Below, piece by piece: positions 20,164-25,106 of a stretch of 25,106 bases of DNA. The translations under genes were made by a program, and so were the position numbers. This DNA is from Trebouxia sp. TZW2008 (lineage: Eukaryota; Chlorophyta; Trebouxiophyceae; Trebouxiales; Trebouxiaceae), in assembly GCA_002118135.1 (NCBI GenBank), contig BDIU01000481.1:1-25106 (forward strand), in the 5' to 3' direction. Within the stretch, counting starts at the first letter, position 1, and each line of letters opens with the position of its first letter. The notes under the pieces are model-generated. The model searched no databases, was not told the DNA's origin, and saw nothing but the letters and a program-made list of their open reading frames with translations.

Positions 20164-23100
20164 ATGCTGGGCACTTGTGGTTGTTCTTCGACCCCTCGCG
20201 TTGCTGCAAGCAGACATCGAGCATTCAGGCCTTTCCAAATTCGTGCAAGTCCCCGTTTGCGAGAGCTTCGAGTCAAAACCCTTGCAAAGCAAGATACAAA
20301 GTAATGCACGCTGTTGCTGCTTGGCTGGTTCCTGACCTCACACAATCATCAGCATGTCAAGCCGTACAAATAAGCACTTTGCATCACTCACATTTGATGC
20401 GTGCAAACATTTGCTTCATCTGTAACTAGGTAAATGTAGTAGCTGCAGCTCCACTTCTTTCACGGTTGTTTGCAGACAAGACAGCAAGGATGCAACGCAA
20501 CAAGCGCCACGGCATCCACCACAACCACTTGAGGAGGCAGCCAATGCAGTGTCAGGAAAGCAACCAACAGATGATGGCAGAGTGGTACGTGGCAGCAGCA
20601 AGCCAAAGAATGATGGTGCAGGTGGCAGATTCTATTTCAACATTACAGGGTTCCCATTTCCGCTTGGGCCCCTGTTTGCTAGACAGACTGTGCGATCAGA
20701 GGTATGTTAAGGCATGCACCAGCGTCTTCATGCACCATGAAGACGCTGCATACTCTACGCAATGAATGAATCATTGCATAGTCCATACTACGCAACACAC
20801 CAGAAGCAATTATTGCATGAAGTGCAAGTTACGCAGAAGCCTGCAATGATGATCAATCAGGTCAATCTGACTAATCATGATGAAGCGCTGCATACTCTGT
20901 GCAATAAATCAAAAGCAGAATTCAGCAGCTGCCGTGTCATATTTGTTGCTGCTTGTGTTGCAACGCACTTTGTCATCACATTGACACAATGTGCATCATG
21001 CAATTCAAACGTCAGGCAACCTTGAAAAGGACAACTGCAAGGCATTGTGAATACAAAGGCGCTCAATCACTGATAGAAAGTAACTTTTGGGTTGACTTCA
21101 TTGGTAGCCTAGCTAGCATTTTGGCTGATATCGACATGAGCATCTGCAAGTCATCCAGCATGAGATGCAAGGTGTTGCAGACATGCAGGTAGAACCAGGC
21201 AAGATCTGGTGCTTTGAGCAGGAACAAGCGCTTGCAGGCATCAATGTCGTGACCACAATCCGCATGACTGTGGTCAAGTTATGTGATGGTGACCTCTTGG
21301 TGTATGCTCCTATTGCTCCCACAAGGTATTTGCATCAAACACAAAATGATACAGCGTCTTTGTCTGACAGAACAGAAGGTCATTTTTTGCGCATAATTTT
21401 GTGTATGCTGCTTGTTTGAAAAAGAAGTTTTGTCTGTGGTGTGTTACAGCTGTTGAGCATGCATACCTACTTTGCCCATCCAACGTCATCACACATTGAC
21501 CCATGTGGAGCACCGGCATGACTAGCCTACAAAGCTCATTGCAGCTGGAGTTCATGCCCGGCGCTGTAGGTCGCATGTGCTCAAGTATGTGTGGATTGCA
21601 GGGAGTGCATAGCCCTGCTTGATGAGCTTGAAGCGCCTGTGAAGCACATCATCCTAACCACCCATGCATACGAGCACAAAGTTTTCATCAGCCCTTTCCA
21701 GCGGAGATACCCAAAAGCTCAGGTCTATGTGCCACCAGAGTAAGCTGCACCTGCTCACGCAACTGTAACTCTCCATTGTTGACCTGCCTCTGCATGCTTG
21801 AAACTGATCATCTTTCATGAGTGCCATTGTTACAGATGCCACAGCGAGCTGCAAAATGTATGTGTACCATTGCATGACCCTTGCCTGGAAGGAGGGTTCA
21901 TCTTAAGTGCTCAACTTCCAGCTGGCGTCTTGAGGGATTCAGGCGTTGCATATGTGGTGGCTCAGCCAACTTGTACCGCTTGAAGGCATGCTTTGTTGTA
22001 CTTGCAGAGTAATACACGCTTCCTGCGGCCCCTGCTTTTGCAGGCACAATGCATGAACACATCCTATGAATGGCTCATCATACACAGCAGCCCATGCGGA
22101 TTCAGTTGTGTATCACCTGCTGTGTAAGCTGTCAGCTTGACCAACAGTGTCTCGTAATCAAGGCCATAAGCCATCTTCCAATCAATACCATAAGCATATG
22201 CAACTTTGATGTGGCTGTCAGTGACTTGACTGTCAGTGACTGTAACTCTGTGATGCAGCTTGTGGTCATTTCCGCTGAATCTGCCACTGCCTCTGCTGGG
22301 TATCTTCAATGCTAAGGTCCTCACTTCAGATGACATGCAGCTGCCTTGGTCAGACGAGCTGTCCTACAAGGTAAGCATGCCAATACTGATGCTGGCTGTG
22401 CATAATCTGGTCCCAAACTGCATTGCCCAATCTGTGCTTGCGCATGCTGCTACCAAGGTGTTAATAGCCAGCACTTGACTTTGACTGCCTGCAAGTGATA
22501 TTAAGGTATACATGATGTGATTGCTGGGTTTGCACCGCAACTTCCTAGCAGCATGTTTTGTTGTTCTGCCAGTGTCAGACATGTGCATACTCAATTGTGC
22601 ATGCTCTGGGCTAATCCAAGGAGGCTCTTCTAGCACTGATGGGTATCGTGCCATGTGCACCAACTTCAGCACCAGTTACACTCTGTCAGCACGTCAAATG
22701 TGAAGTCATCTTGTCCGTTGTTTTCTCTGCAGCGCGTACCAAAAATTCCACCTCTCTGCAGGTTCTGTCAGCAAAGATTGGCTTGGTTCCAAGTATTGAG
22801 GTGGCATTCTACCACAAAATGGCCACTTTTCTTTTGCTTCTGTCTGTACATGACAAATCTTCCACTGCTGTGTAGGTCTTGTCGGCAAAGATTGGCTTGG
22901 CACCTTACATTGAGGTAGCATTCTACCACAAGGCTGCCAAGGTGTTGCTGGTTACAGATGCAGTCATCTTCATCCCTGAGGACCCTCCTGAGGTGATCAA
23001 CAGAGACAAACTGCAGCGAGCCGGGGAGGACAACCTCTTTGTGCGCCTACTGTATGCCAAAGACAAAGCGCAACAAGTCAGGAACCGGGATGAGCAAGAG

Positions 23101-24683
23101 AAGCTAGGTATGTCTGCAGTCATGATCTTTAAGGAATGGGCTGTGCTTGACTGAGTCATTGGTTTCTCCCGATATTACTTGCGAGATCTGTTCACACACA
23201 TGCTTGCATATTGTGTACAATTCAGTGTAACGCATGGTATTGCACTGGTTTCTGCCATTGCTAACAGGCTGGAAGCAGATGGCTCTGCTGCTGTCCTATT
23301 TCTCCCAGAGCACCTGGATTGACTGATTGATCGACTGAGTAACTAACAGATCGATGGATGATGGATTGAGTGGTTGCTTGACAGGCTGGAAGCGCATGGC
23401 TTTGCTCATATCCTACTTCTCACCAGAGCACCTCAGAGATCCAGTCACCTTTCCAATCATAGGCGGCAGGCTCATTGTCATGCCAGTCATACAGACCCTA
23501 GTGTTTGCCAAATGCCCTGGAGCCACCCGTAAGTGGATTGATGCCATCACAAACGAGTGGGACTTCAGCAGAGTCATTTCAGCGCACTTCTCAGCTCCTG
23601 TTGACGCAGGGCCTCATGAAGTCAGGTAGGCTTTTATTCCTGGGGGTTCCATTGCATGTCAATTCATCCGTTCTCTACCACTGTTCACAAGCTGTGCATG
23701 TTTTCAGAAAGACACATGTTGGTCATGATCTTAAGACACAGCAATGCTGTGAGACGTTGAGAACATCATACACCACAACGCTGCTAACATGGTTTTCCAC
23801 AAATTGACTTGCCCATCAGGGTCATTGGTTGATAGACCCTTGGAAAGAGATTTGAAAGCTTGCAGGTGTTTGCAACAGTTGAACAAGAGCTGCTAAGAAG
23901 CTGATTAAGCCGCTTAATCCTGACTTGCATTCTGGCAATGCGCACATCAGCATAGCCAACAACAGGTCTACTGCGTTCAGCCAAAGACAATCAAGCCAGA
24001 TCAACTCAAGGCTTGTCTTGATTCCAACCTGCATGCTAGAAAGTGGGTGGCAGCACAAACCAGAGCGGCAATGGTCCAGACACTCCTCTTGCATGCAATG
24101 TGAACTACAGTAAATTCTCTTTGTAGCGACACTCAATGTAGGGACATTGTCAGAGTACGGACAATGCCATTGGTCACCAATCACTGCATTCTGACTGCTG
24201 TGGCACCTCTGAGTAAACACGATCCATTACAAGGACGAACTTCTTGGGAACAAGGCAGTCATGACACAGAGAAGTCACTGTACGCTGACAAGGCATGACC
24301 TGCTGACAAGGCATGATCTGCTGCAGGGATGCCTGCAGGTCTGCTTGTGACATGATAGAGCTTGGTAAGGACAACCAAAGTGTCCATGTTCCAGACATGC
24401 CTTTTGCATGCCATGTGAACTATGCTGACACTGCTGACAAGGCATGATCTGCTGCAGGGATGCCTTCAGATTTGCTTATGACATGATAGAACTTGGTAAG
24501 GACAAGCAGACTCAGAGGCAAGTGAGCTCAGCGCAGGGTGGTAGTGGTCCTGTCACTTGGCCGCAAAACATCAAGGAGACTAGTCAAGGCGTCAAATTCC
24601 CTCAGGAAGACTTGAAAGGGCTCAATTACATTGACACAGTGCTGAAATTCCTTGGCATTGTGTATAGGGAACCCAGAAATTGA
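20164..24683 (+). CDS. DUF4336 domain protein, probably plastid-targeted, eight exons
   Basis: Exons: 20164-20300, 20476-20701, 21189-21325, 21602-21739, 22259-22370, 22876-23107, 23385-23625, 24458-24683. Total 1449 nt, 482 residues, all joins in phase; ATG follows an in-frame TGA. Residues 1-45 are Ser/Arg/Ala-rich with almost no acidic residues (MLGTCGCSSTPRVAASRHRA), fitting a chloroplast transit peptide. The family is recognised from FPFPLGPLFARQTVRSE, then TIRMTVVKL, APIAPTRECIALLDEL, then THAYEHKVFISPFQRRYPKA, then WSFPLNLPLPLLGIF, AFYHKAAKVLLVTDAVIFIP and SAHFSAPVDAGPHEVR. The catalytic role is unknown. The THAYEHK, TDAV and SAHFSAP positions resemble metallo-beta-lactamase-fold ligands, which is inference. 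Exons 6, 7 and 8 are each preceded by a degenerate partial copy. Confidence 0.92.
20720..20748. repeat. 13-bp hairpin with 3-base loop
   Basis: CAGCGTCTTCATG (20720-20732) and CATGAAGACGCTG (20736-20748) are perfect complements around CAC, just 19 bases after the exon 2 donor of the DUF4336 gene. Part of the region (GCGCTGCATACTCTGTGCAAT) recurs near 20885. Confidence 0.85.
22762..22875 (+). repeat. Pseudo-copy of DUF4336 exon 6
   Basis: After CCTCTCTGCAG, this copy reads VLSAKIGLVPSIEVAFYHK, against VLSAKIGLAPYIEVAFYHK in the real exon at 22876. It then loses similarity and ends in TAG at 22873-22875, which is itself the acceptor of the real exon. The spacing is 114 bp (38 codons). Confidence 0.92.
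23268..23320 (+). repeat. Pseudo-copy of DUF4336 exon 7
   Basis: After GCTAACAG, this copy reads GWKQMALLLSYFSQSTWID then TGA, against GWKRMALLISYFSPEHLRD in the real exon at 23385. One base missing in TTCTC-CCAGAGCACCT shifts the frame. The spacing between copies is 117 bp. A low-complexity tract built of GATTGA/GATCGA words separates them. Confidence 0.92.
24280..24430 (+). repeat. Pseudo-copy of DUF4336 exon 8 with flanking intron repeats
   Basis: Copy starts at 24327 after GATCTGCTGCAG and reads DACRSACDMIELGKD, against DAFRFAYDMIELGKD at 24458. The preceding CTGCTGACAAGGCATGATCT is shared, and a shorter duplicate of it lies at about 24284-24303. The copy carries a strong GTAAGG donor at 24365, giving a potential 38-nt exon. 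If read through, it meets TGA near 24446. Another repeated intron segment (CTTGCATGCAATGTGAACTA-like) lies at 24089-24108 and 24405-24424. Confidence 0.9.
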
Positions 24684-24770
24684 GCTGAATCACTCATAAT
24701 GAATTGTGACTGCTTAAGATGAATGCATTGTCACAATGTGTTCCCGATCGTGTCAGTCAATCAAGGATGT

Positions 24771-25070
24771 TCAGCAACAAGCTTTCAAGTTCATGCTGAA
24801 TGAAGGCTTCATTAGGTCTTGCCAATTGTGTGCTTGTAGCTCAGAGTGCACAGCATGCTGTGTACAAAGCCTGTCTGAGTGAGACATCAGCAAGTTATAA
24901 ATGAGCGTAGCATGCATAACGCTCAGGTTCTGGGATGGCATAGCGAGCTTGCCAGTGGGTAGCTTTTTCCATACTGACTTGTTGGACAGCTTGAGCGATG
25001 CTTTTGAGGACAGTGCTTTAAATTTTGCAAGTTCTGTGGCTGCTTGCTTGCATCGGGTTGGTGTCAGCAT
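24771..25070 (-). CDS. Weak ORF at window edge, possible end of a minus-strand gene
   Basis: Open frame of 99 codons from an ATG at 25070 to TGA at 24771. The first 50 residues are Lys/Ala/Ser-rich (ATELAKFKALSSKASLKL); the rest has no recognisable domain. It could be the last exon of a gene entering from the right, convergent with DUF4336, or the non-coding 3' region of that gene. No splice site or homology settles it. Confidence 0.22.
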   Translation of the reverse strand: MLTPTRCKQAATELAKFKALSSKASLKLSNKSVWKKLPTGKLAMPSQNLSVMHATLIYNLLMSHSDRLCTQHAVHSELQAHNWQDLMKPSFSMNLKACC

Positions 25071-25106
25071 GCCTCACGTGACGGATAGAGTGCCTGTGTT
25101 GGACGT

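Noticed and set aside
20070..20429. 119-codon + frame over the DUF4336 start
   Set aside because: It uses a TTG start and a different frame. The ATG at 20164 gives a transit-peptide-like sequence that splices in phase to exon 2.
22923..23159. Minus-strand frame over DUF4336 exon 6
   Set aside because: It is antisense to strongly conserved coding sequence.
1..25106. tRNA or rRNA genes, prokaryotic operons, transposase genes
   Set aside because: None were recognised by eye on either strand. A covariance-model search would be needed to exclude small RNA genes.

Overview
This is a nuclear, intron-rich eukaryotic window, most likely from a green alga and probably a trebouxiophyte-like chlorophyte. 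Almost every intron is GT-AG with a TGCAG-type acceptor. The protein families are plant-type: Cactin with the plant-like VYWWHDKYRPRKP block, a G-patch/zinc-finger protein of the plant kind, and a DUF4336 protein with an apparent plastid transit peptide. The chlorophyte poly(A) motif TGTAA lies downstream of several genes. The lineage call is an inference from these features.

Layout: (1) the 3' part of a Cactin gene on + (374-4907), with its 5' exons off the left edge; (2) a convergent, unrecognised coiled-coil gene on - (5450-7048); (3) an intronless GT8 glycosyltransferase on + (7618-8514), divergent from the coiled-coil gene; (4) a complete ten-exon RanBPM/RanBP9-type gene on + (9275-14538) with SPRY, LisH, CTLH and CRA regions; (5) a complete eight-exon G-patch plus matrin/U1-type zinc-finger gene on - (15222-19516), convergent with RanBPM; (6) a complete eight-exon DUF4336 gene on + (20164-24683), divergent from the G-patch gene; (7) an edge region with one weak minus-strand ORF. 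All joins of the complete gene models keep phase, giving proteins of about 375, 298, 463, 442 and 482 residues.

The genes do not form a pathway. Cactin and the G-patch protein are both linked to pre-mRNA splicing, RanBPM to the CTLH/GID ubiquitin ligase, GT8 to secretory-pathway glycosylation, and DUF4336 probably to the plastid.

The most unusual signal is repeated partial exon duplication. In three unrelated genes, a splice acceptor plus the 5' part of an exon has been copied just upstream of the intact exon: two copies in Cactin, one in the G-patch gene, and one before each of the last three DUF4336 exons. Each copy soon meets a stop or would break the frame. They look like shadow exons: either debris of a local duplication process or poison/decoy exons. 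Several perfect inverted and direct repeats in introns and in one promoter add to this picture.
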